Source: Microbispora bryophytorum (GTDB lineage: Bacteria; Actinomycetota; Actinomycetes; Streptosporangiales; Streptosporangiaceae). From it: a stretch of 64,000 bases of DNA. The translations under genes and the position numbers were made by a program. Below, piece by piece: positions 44,790 through 56,989 of this stretch (positions are counted from its first letter, which is position 1; every line of letters starts with the position of its first letter). Where the stretch lies: assembly GCF_006874465.1 (NCBI RefSeq), contig NZ_VIRL01000003.1, forward strand, positions 372,001 to 436,000. Direction: 5' to 3'. A model generated the notes under the pieces. That model was not told the origin of the DNA. It did no database searches and saw nothing but the letters and a program-made list of their open reading frames with translations.

Positions 44790-45434
44790 ATGTCTCGTGT
44801 CAGGGTGCACAACTTCTCCGTCTCTCTGGACGGCTTCGCCACGGGCGAGGGGCAGAGCCTGGATGAGCCGTTCGGCCACGCCGGCGAGCGGCTCCACGAG
44901 TGGTTCTTCGCGACCCGGACCTTCCACGCCATGCAGGGGAAGGCCGGCGGCGGCGCCGGCGTCGACAGCGCCGTCACCGGCACATGGGACTCGGGCATCG
45001 GCGCCGAGATCATGGGCCGCAACAAGTTCGGGCCGCAGCGCGGCCCGTGGGAGGACCACGCGTGGACCGGATGGTGGGGGCCGAACCCGCCGTTCCACAC
45101 GCCGGTCTTCGTGCTGACCCACCACCCCCGGCCCTCGGTGGAGATGGAGGGCGGCACCACGTTCCACTTCGTCGACGCCACGCCCGAGGAGGCCCTGCGT
45201 CAGGCCCGCGAGGCCGCGGGCGGCCTCGACGTGCGGATCGGCGGCGGGCCGAGCACCGTCCGCCAGTTCCTGGCCGCCGGCCTGGTCGACCACATGCACA
45301 TCGCCGTCGTCCCGATCATCCTGGGCCGTGGCGAACGCCTGTGGGACGGGCTCGAAGGACTCGAGAAGAACTTCCAGATCGAGTCCGTGACCACCCCGAG
45401 CGGCGTCACCCACATGACCTTCACACGACGGTAG
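44790..45434 (+). CDS. Dihydrofolate reductase-like (RibD C-terminal domain) protein
   Basis: 214 residues from ATG at 44790 (AGGAGA upstream). RibD_C/DHFR fold: RVHNFSVSLDGFATGEGQS at the start, EIMGRNKFGP, PVFVLTHHPRPSVEMEGGTTFHFVD and IGGGPSTVRQFLAAGLVDHMHIAVVPIILGRGERLWDG, which bind NADPH. Such proteins reduce small substrates and are common beside HxlR or MarR regulators. The hydrolase at 45456 follows after 21 bases and is probably in the same operon. Confidence 0.9.
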   Translation: MSRVRVHNFSVSLDGFATGEGQSLDEPFGHAGERLHEWFFATRTFHAMQGKAGGGAGVDSAVTGTWDSGIGAEIMGRNKFGPQRGPWEDHAWTGWWGPNPPFHTPVFVLTHHPRPSVEMEGGTTFHFVDATPEEALRQAREAAGGLDVRIGGGPSTVRQFLAAGLVDHMHIAVVPIILGRGERLWDGLEGLEKNFQIESVTTPSGVTHMTFTRR

Positions 45435-45455
45435 ACCGCTGAAAGGCTGACAGAC

Positions 45456-46247
45456 ATGACCGAGAACATCACCTCCAAGGACGGCACGACCCTCGCCGTC
45501 GACGTGATCGGCCAGGGCGCGCCGGTGGTCCTCGTCGGCGGCGCGTTCAACGACCGCTCGACCGTGGCCGGGCTCGGCGCCGAACTCGCGTCGGCGTTCA
45601 CCGTCGTGACCTACGACCGGCGAGGCCGGGTGGGCAGCGACGACAGGAGCGAGGACTACTCCGTCGCCAACGAGGTCGACGACCTGGCGGCCGTCGTCGA
45701 GCACGTGGGCGGCCGGGCCTCGGCGTTCGGGCACTCCTCGGGCGCCGTCCTCGTGCTGGAGGGGGTCATGCGCGGGCTGCCGGTCGACCGGGTGGCCGTC
45801 TACGAGCCGCCGTACTGCGCCGACGAGAACCAGCCGAGGCCGGCGGCCGACGTCTACGACCGGCTCAAGGCGCTGGTGGCCGCCGGTGACCGCGACGGTG
45901 CGGTGGAGCTGTTCCTCCACGAGGGGGTCGGGGTCCCGGCCGAGGCGATCGCCGGGATGAAGGCCGGCGCGGGGTGGGCGTTCCTCGCCGACAAGGCGCC
46001 CAGCCTGCCGTACGACGTGCTGGTGAGCGCGCCCTGGCAGCTGATGCCCTTCGACCGGCTCGCCGGGATCGGCGTACCGGTGCTGGCGGTCTACGGCGAC
46101 CAGACCGCGCCGAACCTCGCGGAGGCGACGAAGGCCGTCGCGGCGACCGTGCCCGGCGCCGAGCTGACGGTGATGCCCGGAGAGGACCACGGGGTGCTGC
46201 AGCGGCCGGCGGCGCTGGCGCGGATCCTCACGACGTTCTTCGGCTGA
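45456..46247 (+). CDS. Alpha/beta hydrolase
   Basis: 263 residues. Oxyanion segment VVLVGGAFNDR, nucleophile elbow FGHSSGAVL (Ser about 94), acid Asp in YGDQTAPN and catalytic His in PGEDHGVLQ. A short helical cap lies between. Resembles chloroperoxidase-like or menaquinone-type hydrolases; substrate not assignable. Likely co-transcribed with the RibD-like reductase and under the HxlR regulator. Confidence 0.9.
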   Translation: MTENITSKDGTTLAVDVIGQGAPVVLVGGAFNDRSTVAGLGAELASAFTVVTYDRRGRVGSDDRSEDYSVANEVDDLAAVVEHVGGRASAFGHSSGAVLVLEGVMRGLPVDRVAVYEPPYCADENQPRPAADVYDRLKALVAAGDRDGAVELFLHEGVGVPAEAIAGMKAGAGWAFLADKAPSLPYDVLVSAPWQLMPFDRLAGIGVPVLAVYGDQTAPNLAEATKAVAATVPGAELTVMPGEDHGVLQRPAALARILTTFFG

Positions 46248-46307
46248 GGTACGCGCTCACGCCGGGGGCGGGAAATTGTCGGAGCGGGCGGATACCTTCG
46301 AGTCGGC

Positions 46308-49300
46308 ATGCGAAACGACGACGCGACCACCGGGCTGATCGGCACCGAACTGATCAACACCGGGCTCATCGGCAGGGAGCATCCTGCCGCGGTGCTGCAC
46401 GCCGAGATCGCACGGGCGGTCGGCAGCCACGGCGGCCTGACGCTGGTCGCCGGTGAGGCGGGCATCGGCAAGACCACGCTCGTCACCAGCGCGGCCGAGG
46501 AGGCCAGGCGGCTGGGCGCGCTGGTCCTCAGCGGGTCGTGCTGGGACTCCGACAACGCCCCGGGCTACTGGCCGTGGGTGCAGGTCCTGCGGGGGATACG
46601 GCGGTGTGCCGCGCCGGGGGAGTGGGCGGCGGCCGAGGAGGCCGGAGGAGCCGGCCTCGCCGCGCTGCTCGGCGAGTCGCCCGGCGGCGACGCGGCCGAG
46701 GGCTTCCGGCTGTACGACGCGGTGACGAGCGCCCTGGTGGCGGTGTCGCAGAGCCGCCCCCTGGTGGTCGTGCTGGAAGACCTGCACTGGGCGGACACCG
46801 CGTCGCTCAGGCTGCTGGAGTTCGCGGCACAGCACACCTGGTTCGAGCGGGTGCTGCTGATGGGGACCTACCGCGACGTGGAGGTGGAGTCGGCGGACCA
46901 TCCGCTGCGGGCCCTCGTGCTTCCGCTCGTGACGCGGGCGACCACGGTCACCCTGACCGGGCTCGAACGCGAGGAGGTCGGCGCGCTGATGACCCGCGCC
47001 GCCGGCCGGAATCCGTCCGCCGACCTGGTCGCCGAGGTGCACAGGCGCACCGGCGGCAACCCCTTCTTCGTGGAGCAGACGGCGCGGCTGTGGCGCAGCG
47101 GCGGTTCCGTCACGACGATCGCTCCCGGTGTCCGCGACACCCTGTTGCGGCGGCTGTCCCTGCTGCCCGCGCCGGTCGTTGACCTTCTCGTCACCGCCGC
47201 GGTGCTCGGGCGTGAGTTCCATCGCCAGGTGCTGGCCGCCGTCGCCGCCGCTCCCGTTGTCCAGGTGGAACGGCTGCTCGACCAGGCGGTGGCCGCCCGG
47301 CTCGTGGTGGCCAAGGACGGGGTGGCGGGCGGGGAGGAGTTCGCGTTCGCGCACGATCTGGTTCGCCAGACGCTCTACGAGTCTCTCGACGAGAAGGCGG
47401 CGTCCCGCCGGCACGCCGCGGTCGTCCATGCCGTCGACCGGTCGCCCGCCCTCGCCGAGCATGTGCTCTCCGCCGACGTGGCCCGGCACGCCTACCTCGC
47501 CGGTGACCACGTCGAGCCGGCCCATGCGGTGGACCGGCTGCTCACCGCGGCCCGGGCCGCCGCCGCTCGCCTGGCCGCCGAGGAGGCGCTCGGGCACTAC
47601 CGCAGGGCGCTCGAACTGGCCGCCGCCGGCGGCGAGCCGCACCGGCGCGTCGTTATCGCACTCGAACTCGGCCGCGAGCTGTACCACGGGGACGACCGCG
47701 ACGGCGGCCGGCGCGCGGTCGAGGAGGCGGCCGCCGTCGCGCGGGAGACCGGCGATCCCGAGCTGGTCGCCCGGGTGGCGCTGTCCGTCTACCCGGACTG
47801 GGGCGACGGCGGTGGCGGCGACGACGGCCGGCTGGTCGCCGACCTGCTGCGGGAGGCGCACGGCGAGCTGGTCCGGGACGGCCGCCCCGACGAGGAGCTC
47901 TCTCTCGACCACCTCGCGCGGGAGCTGGCCATCCATGTGGCGCTGCTCGCCCGGCGCGGTGAGGACGACGAGGCGCTGGCCTTCAGCCTGTGGGCCTTCC
48001 ACGACGCCATCTGGGGCTTGGGCACCGCACCGGAGAGGGCCGCACTCACCGGAGAGCTGCTGACCCTGGCCCGCCGCACGGGTGACATGGAGATGGAGAG
48101 CATCGCCGCCGCGTTGCGCTGGGTGGCCCTGCTTGAGCAGGGCGACCCCGCTTATCTCGGCCAGTTCCGCGAGTTCGTCGCGCTCGGCGGACGTGTCGAC
48201 GTGCCGCGCATCGACATGGCCACGGCCACCGACCGCAGCATCATCGCCGCGCTCACGGGCGACTTCGGCCAGGCGGAGACCCTGCTCGACGAGCTCACCC
48301 GGTTCGAGCACGGGCACGACCACTTCGCGTACATGCTGGACCACCACCGCTGGACGGTGCGGATGCTCCAGGGCCGCGACGACGGCCTGGACGAGGTCCA
48401 CCATGCGCTGCGCAGGAGCCGGCACCCCTGCCCGAGCCTGCTGGAGGGGATGACCGCGCTGCGAAGGGGAGACGGCGCGACCGCACTGCGCCACCTGCGC
48501 GACACCGTGGCGAGAGGCGAACCGCGGCGTTCGATACGGCCCCTGTGGCTGCGGTTCCAGGCCATGGTCGCCGCGTGGTCGCGCGACCCGGAGCTGTGTG
48601 AGAAGGCGAGGGCTGAGCTCGACCCCCACCTCGGCAGCTGGGTGGTGTCGATGTACGGCTGGGACATCGGCGGCCCGGTGGTCCTCCTGCGCGCTCTCCT
48701 CGACGCGGCGCAGGAACGCTGGGACGAGGCGGTCGACGGGTTCACCGCCGCCTGGCACTCCGCGGACCTGCTCCTCGCCCGCCCGTGGTCCGTCGAGGCG
48801 CGGGCGCATCTCGGTGAGGCGCTGCTGCGCCGGGGCCGCCCGGGCGACGCGGAGGAGGCCGGGAAGCTGCTGGACGACGTGGAGGGCGAAGCGGCGCAGC
48901 TCGGTATGCGGCACGTTCTGGAGCGCGTCCGCAGGAGCCGTACGCCCGGTCCCGAAGCCGAGTTCCGGCGGGACGGCGCGGTCTGGACCCTGGGGTTCGG
49001 CGGTCACACCGTTCACCTGCCCGATGCCAAGGGCCTGCGCGACCTCCACTGCCTGCTGCACCACCCCGGGGCCGACCTGCCCGCCGTACGGCTCCTCGCC
49101 CCGGAGGGCGGGGAGCTGGTCGTCGCCGCCCGGGGGATGGGCGGCGACGCGGTCCTCGACGAGGAGGCCAAGGCGCGATACCGGCGCCGTCTGGCTCTGC
49201 TCGACGAGGAGATCGACCGGGCGGCAGAGCGGGGCGACGACGGCCGGGCGGCCGAGTTCGACAGGGAGCGGGCGGCCCTGCTGGCCGAGCTGCGCTCCGC

Positions 49301-49499
49301 CTCCGGGCTCGGCGGGCGTGACCGCCGCCTCGGCGACGAGGCCGAGCGCGCCCGCAAGGCCGTCACCGCCCGGATCCGCGACGTGCTGCGCAAGCTCGAC
49401 CGGCTTCATCCCGCGATGGCCGCCCATCTGCGCGCCGCCGTCTCCACGGGAGCCACCTGCCGCTACCGGCCGGACCACGAGATCACCTGGCGCCTTTGA
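46308..49499 (+). CDS. Large AAA ATPase regulator without LuxR domain
   Basis: 1063 residues. AAA_16 ATPase at the N-terminus: LIGREHPAAVL, Walker A GEAGIGKTTL (50-59), Walker B VVVLEDLHWADTASLRLLEF, then a long helical (TPR-like) region (about 350-860). The C-terminus has a small domain (WTLGFGGHTVHLPDAKGLRDLHCLLHHPG) followed by a helical segment (RKAVTARIRDVLRKLDRLHP) and ends STGATCRYRPDHEITWRL. The layout is that of LuxR/LAL-type regulators but no LuxR helix-turn-helix is seen. May act as a signalling ATPase. Convergent with the DrrB-like gene, one base apart. Confidence 0.85.
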   Translation: MRNDDATTGLIGTELINTGLIGREHPAAVLHAEIARAVGSHGGLTLVAGEAGIGKTTLVTSAAEEARRLGALVLSGSCWDSDNAPGYWPWVQVLRGIRRCAAPGEWAAAEEAGGAGLAALLGESPGGDAAEGFRLYDAVTSALVAVSQSRPLVVVLEDLHWADTASLRLLEFAAQHTWFERVLLMGTYRDVEVESADHPLRALVLPLVTRATTVTLTGLEREEVGALMTRAAGRNPSADLVAEVHRRTGGNPFFVEQTARLWRSGGSVTTIAPGVRDTLLRRLSLLPAPVVDLLVTAAVLGREFHRQVLAAVAAAPVVQVERLLDQAVAARLVVAKDGVAGGEEFAFAHDLVRQTLYESLDEKAASRRHAAVVHAVDRSPALAEHVLSADVARHAYLAGDHVEPAHAVDRLLTAARAAAARLAAEEALGHYRRALELAAAGGEPHRRVVIALELGRELYHGDDRDGGRRAVEEAAAVARETGDPELVARVALSVYPDWGDGGGGDDGRLVADLLREAHGELVRDGRPDEELSLDHLARELAIHVALLARRGEDDEALAFSLWAFHDAIWGLGTAPERAALTGELLTLARRTGDMEMESIAAALRWVALLEQGDPAYLGQFREFVALGGRVDVPRIDMATATDRSIIAALTGDFGQAETLLDELTRFEHGHDHFAYMLDHHRWTVRMLQGRDDGLDEVHHALRRSRHPCPSLLEGMTALRRGDGATALRHLRDTVARGEPRRSIRPLWLRFQAMVAAWSRDPELCEKARAELDPHLGSWVVSMYGWDIGGPVVLLRALLDAAQERWDEAVDGFTAAWHSADLLLARPWSVEARAHLGEALLRRGRPGDAEEAGKLLDDVEGEAAQLGMRHVLERVRRSRTPGPEAEFRRDGAVWTLGFGGHTVHLPDAKGLRDLHCLLHHPGADLPAVRLLAPEGGELVVAARGMGGDAVLDEEAKARYRRRLALLDEEIDRAAERGDDGRAAEFDRERAALLAELRSASGLGGRDRRLGDEAERARKAVTARIRDVLRKLDRLHPAMAAHLRAAVSTGATCRYRPDHEITWRL

Positions 49500-49500
49500 T

Positions 49501-50397
49501 CTATTTGCGGTTGTAGAGGCGCATGGTCAGCGCGCCGAAGACCGCGATCGACACCGCCCCGCAGACCAGCACCCAGGTGATCTCCCCGGTGTCCGGGCTG
49601 CCCGCCATCAGCGAACGCGCCGCGCTGACCAGGTGGGAGATGGGGTTGACGCCGACGAACGCCTGCAGCCAGCCCGGCATCGTCTGCGGGTCCACGTAGA
49701 CGTTGCTGAGGAAGGTGAGCGGGAACAGCACCAGCATGCTGACCCCCATCACCGACTTCTCGCTGCGCAGCAGCAACCCGAACATCGTCCAGATCCACGA
49801 GAACGCGAACGAGAAGGCCACCAGCAGCGCGATCGCGCCCAGCACGCCGGCGACCCCGCCCTGCGGGCGGAAGCCCAGCACCAGGCCGACCACGAGGATG
49901 ACCGTCGCGGCCATCGTGTAGCGGAACGCGTCGCCGAGCAGGTAGCCGACCATGGTCGACGGCCGCCAGATCGGCAGCGTACGGAAGCGGTCGAAGACGC
50001 CCTTCTCGATGTCCTTGTTGACCTCGACCCCGGTGTACATCGTGATCATGACGACGCTCGTCACCATGATGCCCGGCAGAAGGAACTGCAGGTACTCCGT
50101 CGGGGAGCCCGCCAGCGCACCGCCGAACAGGTAGGTGAACATCAACGTCATCATGATCGGGAAGGCGGTGACGTCGAAGAGCTGCTCGGGCACGTGTTTG
50201 ATCTTCAGCATGGCCCGCCAGCCGAACGTCAGCGAGGCTGAGAGGGCACTGGGGCGCGGTGGGCGCGTGCCGGGGGCCAGCACCGCGCCCAGCGTCTCGG
50301 ACGCGGGGGCGAAGGACGTGCCGTTCTCGGTGGTCGTGCCGTTCTGGGTGGTCGTGGTGCTTCCGGGGGTGTTGGTGCTTTCGGTGGTGGTGCTCAT
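49501..50397 (-). CDS. ABC-2 type exporter permease, DrrB family
   Basis: 298 residues from ATG at 50397, overlapping the ATPase stop (ATGA). A Thr/Ser-rich N-terminal tail (1-45) precedes six membrane helices; family segments [20 protein letters not shown] and [22 protein letters not shown] are present. Partner of the ATPase encoded just upstream; together they resemble the daunorubicin-type DrrAB exporter. The exported compound is unknown. Confidence 0.92.
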   Translation of the reverse strand: MSTTTESTNTPGSTTTTQNGTTTENGTSFAPASETLGAVLAPGTRPPRPSALSASLTFGWRAMLKIKHVPEQLFDVTAFPIMMTLMFTYLFGGALAGSPTEYLQFLLPGIMVTSVVMITMYTGVEVNKDIEKGVFDRFRTLPIWRPSTMVGYLLGDAFRYTMAATVILVVGLVLGFRPQGGVAGVLGAIALLVAFSFAFSWIWTMFGLLLRSEKSVMGVSMLVLFPLTFLSNVYVDPQTMPGWLQAFVGVNPISHLVSAARSLMAGSPDTGEITWVLVCGAVSIAVFGALTMRLYNRK

Positions 50398-51416
50398 GCC
50401 GCCTCCTCCTGCGCGTTCCGGCCGGTCGCCGGGTGGTCGGTGCGGGCCGGGCCGCGTTCGCCGGGAGGCGCGCCGGTCAGCGCGAGGAAGACCTCGTCGA
50501 GGCTGGGCTGGCCGAGGGAGAAGTCGTCGACGACGATGCCCGACGCGGCCAGCGCCGCGAGGGCGCGCGAGGCCCGCTCGGCTCCGGCGTCCGCGTCCTG
50601 TCCGGAGATGCGGGTGGTCAGGGCCACGGGATCGGCTTCGAGCTGAACCGGCGTGTTCAGCTCCCTGGCCAGCACGCGCTCCGCCTCCGGCCGCCGCGCG
50701 GCGTCCCGCAGCCGCACGTGCACCGACCCCGAGCCGACCGACGACTTGAGCTCGCCCGGCGTGCCCTCGGCGATGACCTTGCCGTGGTCGATGACGGCGA
50801 TACGCCCGGCGAGCCGGTCGGCCTCGTCCAGATACTGCGTGGTGAGCAGCACGGTCGTGCCGTGGGCGACCACGATCCTGACGATGTCCCAGACCTGGTT
50901 GCGGCTGCGCGGGTCGAGGCCGGTCGTGGGCTCGTCCAGGAACAGCAGGTCGGGCGTGTTGAGGATGCTGGCCGCGATGTCCAGCCTCCTGCGCATGCCG
51001 CCCGAGTAGGTCTTGACCTGCCGGCCGGCGGCCTCGGTCAGCCCGAACGCCTCAAGCAGCCGCATGGCCCTGTCTCTGGCGGCGGCCCGCCGGTGGCCGA
51101 GCAGCCTGCCGAGCAGGACCAGGTTCTCCATCCCGGTCATCTCCTCGTCCACCGAGGCGTACTGGCCCGTCAGGCTCACCCGGCTGCGTACGGCGTCGGG
51201 CTCGCGCAGCACGTCGTGGCCGAACACCCTGGCCTCGCCGCCGTCCGGGCGCAGCAGGGTGGCCAGCATCTTGACCGCGGTGGTCTTTCCCGCCCCGTTG
51301 GGGCCGAGCACGCCGTAGACCGTGCCCGCGGGCACGGCGAGGTCGAGCCCGTCCACCGCGCGGTTCTTGCCGAATATCTTGACCAGGCCCGATGTCTCTA
51401 CTGCCAGGTCTCGCAT
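50394..51416 (-). CDS. ABC exporter ATPase, DrrA family
   Basis: 340 residues from ATG at 51416. Walker [13 protein letters not shown], signature [14 protein letters not shown], Walker [15 protein letters not shown]-loop region TTQYLDEAD, and the DrrA-type C-terminal extension (about 230-320) ending in [15 protein letters not shown]. Energises the DrrB-like permease. Its promoter region contains a large palindrome at 51466-51500. Confidence 0.94.
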   Translation of the reverse strand: MRDLAVETSGLVKIFGKNRAVDGLDLAVPAGTVYGVLGPNGAGKTTAVKMLATLLRPDGGEARVFGHDVLREPDAVRSRVSLTGQYASVDEEMTGMENLVLLGRLLGHRRAAARDRAMRLLEAFGLTEAAGRQVKTYSGGMRRRLDIAASILNTPDLLFLDEPTTGLDPRSRNQVWDIVRIVVAHGTTVLLTTQYLDEADRLAGRIAVIDHGKVIAEGTPGELKSSVGSGSVHVRLRDAARRPEAERVLARELNTPVQLEADPVALTTRISGQDADAGAERASRALAALAASGIVVDDFSLGQPSLDEVFLALTGAPPGERGPARTDHPATGRNAQEEAA

Positions 51417-51465
51417 GTCGTCTCCGTTCCGTCCAGCCGTTCGCGGAAGAGGCGCCAGACGCGGG

Positions 51466-51500
51466 GCAGGGCCCGCTAGATCCGATCTAGCGGGCCCTGC
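51466..51500. terminator. Large hairpin between xylanase and drrA-like genes (terminator or operator)
   Basis: Perfect 16-bp arms (51466-51481/51485-51500, arm GCAGGGCCCGCTAGAT) around a 3-base centre. It lies 13 bases past the xylanase stop, a terminator position, but has no T-tract on the minus strand. The core CGCTAGATCCGATCTAGCG, 69 bases before the DrrA-like start, also resembles TetR-type operators of exporter genes. Confidence 0.6.
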
Positions 51501-51512
51501 GGGCGCGGTTCG

Positions 51513-53807
<2,295 letters not shown>

Positions 53808-53811
<4 letters not shown>

Positions 53812-54530
53812 TGACTGGATACCTCACCTTCGAGATCAGGCGGACCCTGCGGGACGCCAAGTTCCTGCTGTTCGCGGTCGCCCTGCCGGTGGGGCTCTAC
53901 CTGCTGATGGCCGACCGTTTCATCGACCAGGGGGCTCCCGCGTCGTACGTCATGGGAGGCGTGGCGGCGTTCGGGGCGATGAAGGCGGCGCTCGACGTCG
54001 GTGCCCGCACGGCGGTGGAGCGCGGCATCGGCTGGCAGCGCCAGTTGCGGCTGACCCCGCTCAGCGGAAGCGGCTACCTGCTGGCCAAGGCGTCGGTGGC
54101 GATGGTCGTGGCGCTGCCGCCGGTGGCCGGGGTGTCGCTGGTCGCCGGGCTCGTCAGCGGGGTGCACCTGTCCGCCGCCGGGTGGGCGGCGGCCGTGCTC
54201 GGCGTGTGGGCGGGCACGGTGCCGTTCGCGCTGCTCGGCCTGCTGATCGGCCAGTTCGCCACCGCCCAGAACCTGCAGGCCTACCAGGGGGCGGTGGTGC
54301 TGGTGCTCAGCTTCATCGGCGGGCTGTTCATTCCGGTGAGCACGTTCCCGCAGGCGCTCGCGGTGGTGGCCAAGGTCCTGCCGAGCTACTGGCTCGCGCA
54401 GGTCGGGCACGCCACCGCGCTCGGCGGCGGGGCTGACAGCTGGCAGGCCGCGCTGGTCCTCGCGCTGTACGCGCTGGTGCTCGGCGCCGCCGTGGTCGTC
54501 CGGTATCGCCGGGACACGGCTCGGGCCTAG
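53808..54530 (+). CDS. ABC-2 type permease
   Basis: 240 residues from GTG 53808 (ATG 53811 equally possible). Six membrane helices, including GYLLAKASVAMVVALPPVAG, AVVLVLSFIGGLFIPVSTFP and the last LVLALYALVLGAAVVV. Works with the ATPase at 53080. The kinase gene starts one base after its stop. Confidence 0.92.
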
Positions 54531-54531
54531 G

Positions 54532-55668
54532 GTGACTGACGTGGGTGAGCAGGGCGTATGGGGGCGTTCCGCCTGGCCGGCGTGGAACCCGGCCGGGTCC
54601 GGCTCCCGCGCGGCTCGCGTACGCGGTGTCGTCGTGCTGTCGCTTTTCCTGCTGTGGCCGCTCTGGGAGATCCTGCGCCCGGACGGCGGCGGGCTGGACG
54701 CGGCGGTTGGGGCCGTCCTCCCCCTGTACGGCGCGGGCTGGTTGGCCGCCATGACCATCGGGCCCCGCCTGTCGCCCCGGCGGCGGATCCTGCTCGTCGG
54801 GTCGCTGTTCGCGCTGGCGGTCGTGGCGGCGCTGCTGCGCGACGGCCCGCTCTACCTCGGCCACGCCGGCCTGTTCAGCTTCGCGCTCGCGGCGGCGGCC
54901 TGGCTGTTCCCGGCGCTGTGGGCCGTGCTCCTCGGGCTGGGGATCGGGACGGCCCAGGCACTCCTGCAGTGGGCGGCGCCCGGGCCGGTCCACTGGGATC
55001 TCATGGGAGGCCTCTTCCCCGCCGTCGTGATCCCGGTGGCCGTGGTGCTGCTGATCCGGCTCGTCGTCCAGCTCGGCCAGGCCCGCGAGGAGATCGAGGC
55101 GCTGGCCGCGGCGGCGGAGCGCGACCGGCTGGCCAGGGACCTCCACGACGTGCTCGGGCACAGCCTGACCACGATCACCGTGAAGACCGGTCTGGCCCGC
55201 CGGATGCTGGAGAGCGGTGGCGACCCGGAACACGCGCTGGCCGAGCTGCGCGACGTCGAGCGGTTGTCCCGGCAGGCGCACAGCGAGGTGCGCCTGACCG
55301 TGTCCGGCCGCCGCCGGCCGTCCCTCGCCGTCGAGCTCGCGGGGGCCCGCGCCGCGCTGCGGGCCGCCGGGATCAGCGCCGTTCTGCCGCCGTCCGCCGA
55401 CCGTGTCCCGGCCGAACTGGCCGAGCCCTTCGCGTACGTCCTGAGGGAGGGAGTCACCAACGTGATCCGGCACAGCGGCGCGACCCGATGCGAGGTGCTG
55501 CTCGGAGACGGCTGGCTGGAGGTGCGCGACAACGGCCCCGGGCGGAACGCGGCGAGGCCGGGCAACGGCCTGACCGGGCTGGCCGAACGGCTGCGCGCCG
55601 TCGGTGGGCGGGTCGAGGCGGGCCCGGTGCCCGCGGGCGGTTTCCGGCTGCGGGCGAGCCGCGCGTGA
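54532..55668 (+). CDS. DesK/NarX-type sensor histidine kinase
   Basis: 378 residues from GTG at 54532. About five to six N-terminal membrane helices (33-180), a HisKA_3 dimerisation domain with phospho-His205 in RDLHDVLGHSLTTITVK, and an ATPase domain with N box EGVTNVIRHSGA and G-box DNGPGRN...NGLTGLAERL. Membrane-rich kinases of this type without a large sensor loop often sense membrane stress or the load on the neighbouring exporter. GTGA overlap with the response regulator gene. Confidence 0.93.
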   Translation: MTDVGEQGVWGRSAWPAWNPAGSGSRAARVRGVVVLSLFLLWPLWEILRPDGGGLDAAVGAVLPLYGAGWLAAMTIGPRLSPRRRILLVGSLFALAVVAALLRDGPLYLGHAGLFSFALAAAAWLFPALWAVLLGLGIGTAQALLQWAAPGPVHWDLMGGLFPAVVIPVAVVLLIRLVVQLGQAREEIEALAAAAERDRLARDLHDVLGHSLTTITVKTGLARRMLESGGDPEHALAELRDVERLSRQAHSEVRLTVSGRRRPSLAVELAGARAALRAAGISAVLPPSADRVPAELAEPFAYVLREGVTNVIRHSGATRCEVLLGDGWLEVRDNGPGRNAARPGNGLTGLAERLRAVGGRVEAGPVPAGGFRLRASRA

Positions 55669-56270
55669 TCAGGGTGTTGCTCGCCGACGACCAGGCGCTC
55701 GTACGCGGCGCGCTGGCGGCGATGCTCGCGCTGGAACCCGACATCGAGGTGGTGGCCCAGGTCGGCTCGGGTGAGGAGGTCGTCGAGGCGGCGCGGCGCA
55801 GCCGGCCGGACGTGGCGTTGCTGGACGTGCAGATGCCGGGCAGGGACGGGCTGGAGGCCACCGCCGACCTGCGCGCCGCGCTCCCGTCCTGCCGGGTGGT
55901 GATCTGCACGACCTTCGGGCGGCCGGGCTACTTCGCCCGTGCCATGGAGAACGGCGCCTCGGGCTTCGTCGTGAAGGACGCGCCGCCCGAGCACCTGGTC
56001 GACACCGTGCGCCGGGTCCACGCCGGCCTGCGCGTGGTCGATCCCGCTCTGGCCGCCGAGTCGCTCGCCAGCGGGTCGAGTCCGCTGACCGGGCGGGAGC
56101 GCGACGTGCTGCGCGCGGCCCGGCAGGGCGGCACCGTGGCGGAGATAGCGCGGAGCCTGCACCTGTCGGCCGGGACCGTACGCAACCACCTGTCGGCGGC
56201 GATCGGCAAGACCGGCGCCGGGACCCGCGCCGAGGCCGCCCGCATCGCCGACGAGCACGGCTGGCTCTGA
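55665..56270 (+). CDS. NarL-family response regulator
   Basis: 201 residues from GTG at 55665 in the kinase stop. Receiver: DD at 8-9, phospho-acceptor Asp54 (VALLDVQMPGRDG), Lys in FVVKDAPPE. LuxR-type helix-turn-helix at about 138-197 (LTGRERDVLRAARQGGTVAEIA...GTVRNHL). Cognate partner of the preceding kinase and probably controls the exporter genes. Confidence 0.94.
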   Translation: MIRVLLADDQALVRGALAAMLALEPDIEVVAQVGSGEEVVEAARRSRPDVALLDVQMPGRDGLEATADLRAALPSCRVVICTTFGRPGYFARAMENGASGFVVKDAPPEHLVDTVRRVHAGLRVVDPALAAESLASGSSPLTGRERDVLRAARQGGTVAEIARSLHLSAGTVRNHLSAAIGKTGAGTRAEAARIADEHGWL

Positions 56271-56357
56271 ACCGTCATCGCCGTGAACCGTCATCGCGGT
56301 CACTGGAGGTCGTGGGAGGTCGTGGGAGGTCGCGGGAGGTCGCGGGAGGTCGCGGGA
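56271..56357. repeat. Tandem repeats after the response regulator gene
   Basis: A direct repeat of GAACCGTCATCGC (about 56270 and 56285) is followed by five copies of a 10-base unit GGTCG(T/C)GGGA from about 56308 to 56357. No hairpin is evident. The next gene starts 44 bases later. Confidence 0.75.
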
Positions 56358-56401
56358 AAAGCGAATGACCGGCACGCGGCTCAAGCGCGACAATCGCCCC
56401 C

Positions 56402-56980
56402 ATGTCCCAGCAGATACTGCGCACCGACCGCATCACGCTTGTCCCGCTGTCCGACGAACACCTCGACCACGAGATCGAGCTCGACGCCGATCCCGAGGTC
56501 ATGCGCTATCTCACCGGCCGTGCGCGTAGCCGTGCGGAAGTGGAGGTCCTCCATCGTGAGCGGCTCGCCGCCGCGGACCCCGTCGCGGGGCTCGGCTTCT
56601 GGGTCGGTTTCGTGGACGGGCGGTTCGTCGGCTGGTGGCTTCTGGAGCCACCCACGCGTGCCGACCAGGGCCCGGTCGACGGACAGGCCGAACTCGGCTA
56701 CCGGCTCCTGCGGCGCTACTGGCGCCAGGGCCTGGCCAGTGAGGGAGCCCGCGAGCTTCTTCGCCACGGATTCGAGGACCTCCGGCTGACCCGCGTCTTC
56801 GCCGAAACCATGGCGGTCAACGCCGCCTCCCGCGCGACGATGACCTCGATCGGCATGCAGCACATCCGTACGTTCCACGCGGACTGGGAGGAACCGCTCC
56901 CCGGCAGTGATCTCGGCGAGGTCGAGTACGCGATCACCCGAGAGCAGTGGCTCGCCTCCCAACCGGCCACGCGTGGTTAG
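56402..56980 (+). CDS. GNAT-family N-acetyltransferase
   Basis: 192 residues. RimJ/RimL-type GNAT: LRTDRITLVPLSDEHLDHEIEL at the start, acetyl-CoA loop region YRLLRRYWRQGLASEGAREL, and the conserved NAASRATMTSIGM segment. Acceptor unknown. Ten bases before the next hydrolase gene, so likely co-transcribed. Confidence 0.9.
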   Translation: MSQQILRTDRITLVPLSDEHLDHEIELDADPEVMRYLTGRARSRAEVEVLHRERLAAADPVAGLGFWVGFVDGRFVGWWLLEPPTRADQGPVDGQAELGYRLLRRYWRQGLASEGARELLRHGFEDLRLTRVFAETMAVNAASRATMTSIGMQHIRTFHADWEEPLPGSDLGEVEYAITREQWLASQPATRG

Positions 56981-56989
56981 GCTGCCGGC

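Noticed and set aside
46257..49478. A 1073-codon minus-strand frame antisense to the AAA regulator
   Set aside because: Mirror frame of a real gene whose plus-strand product has Walker motifs; the antisense product has none.
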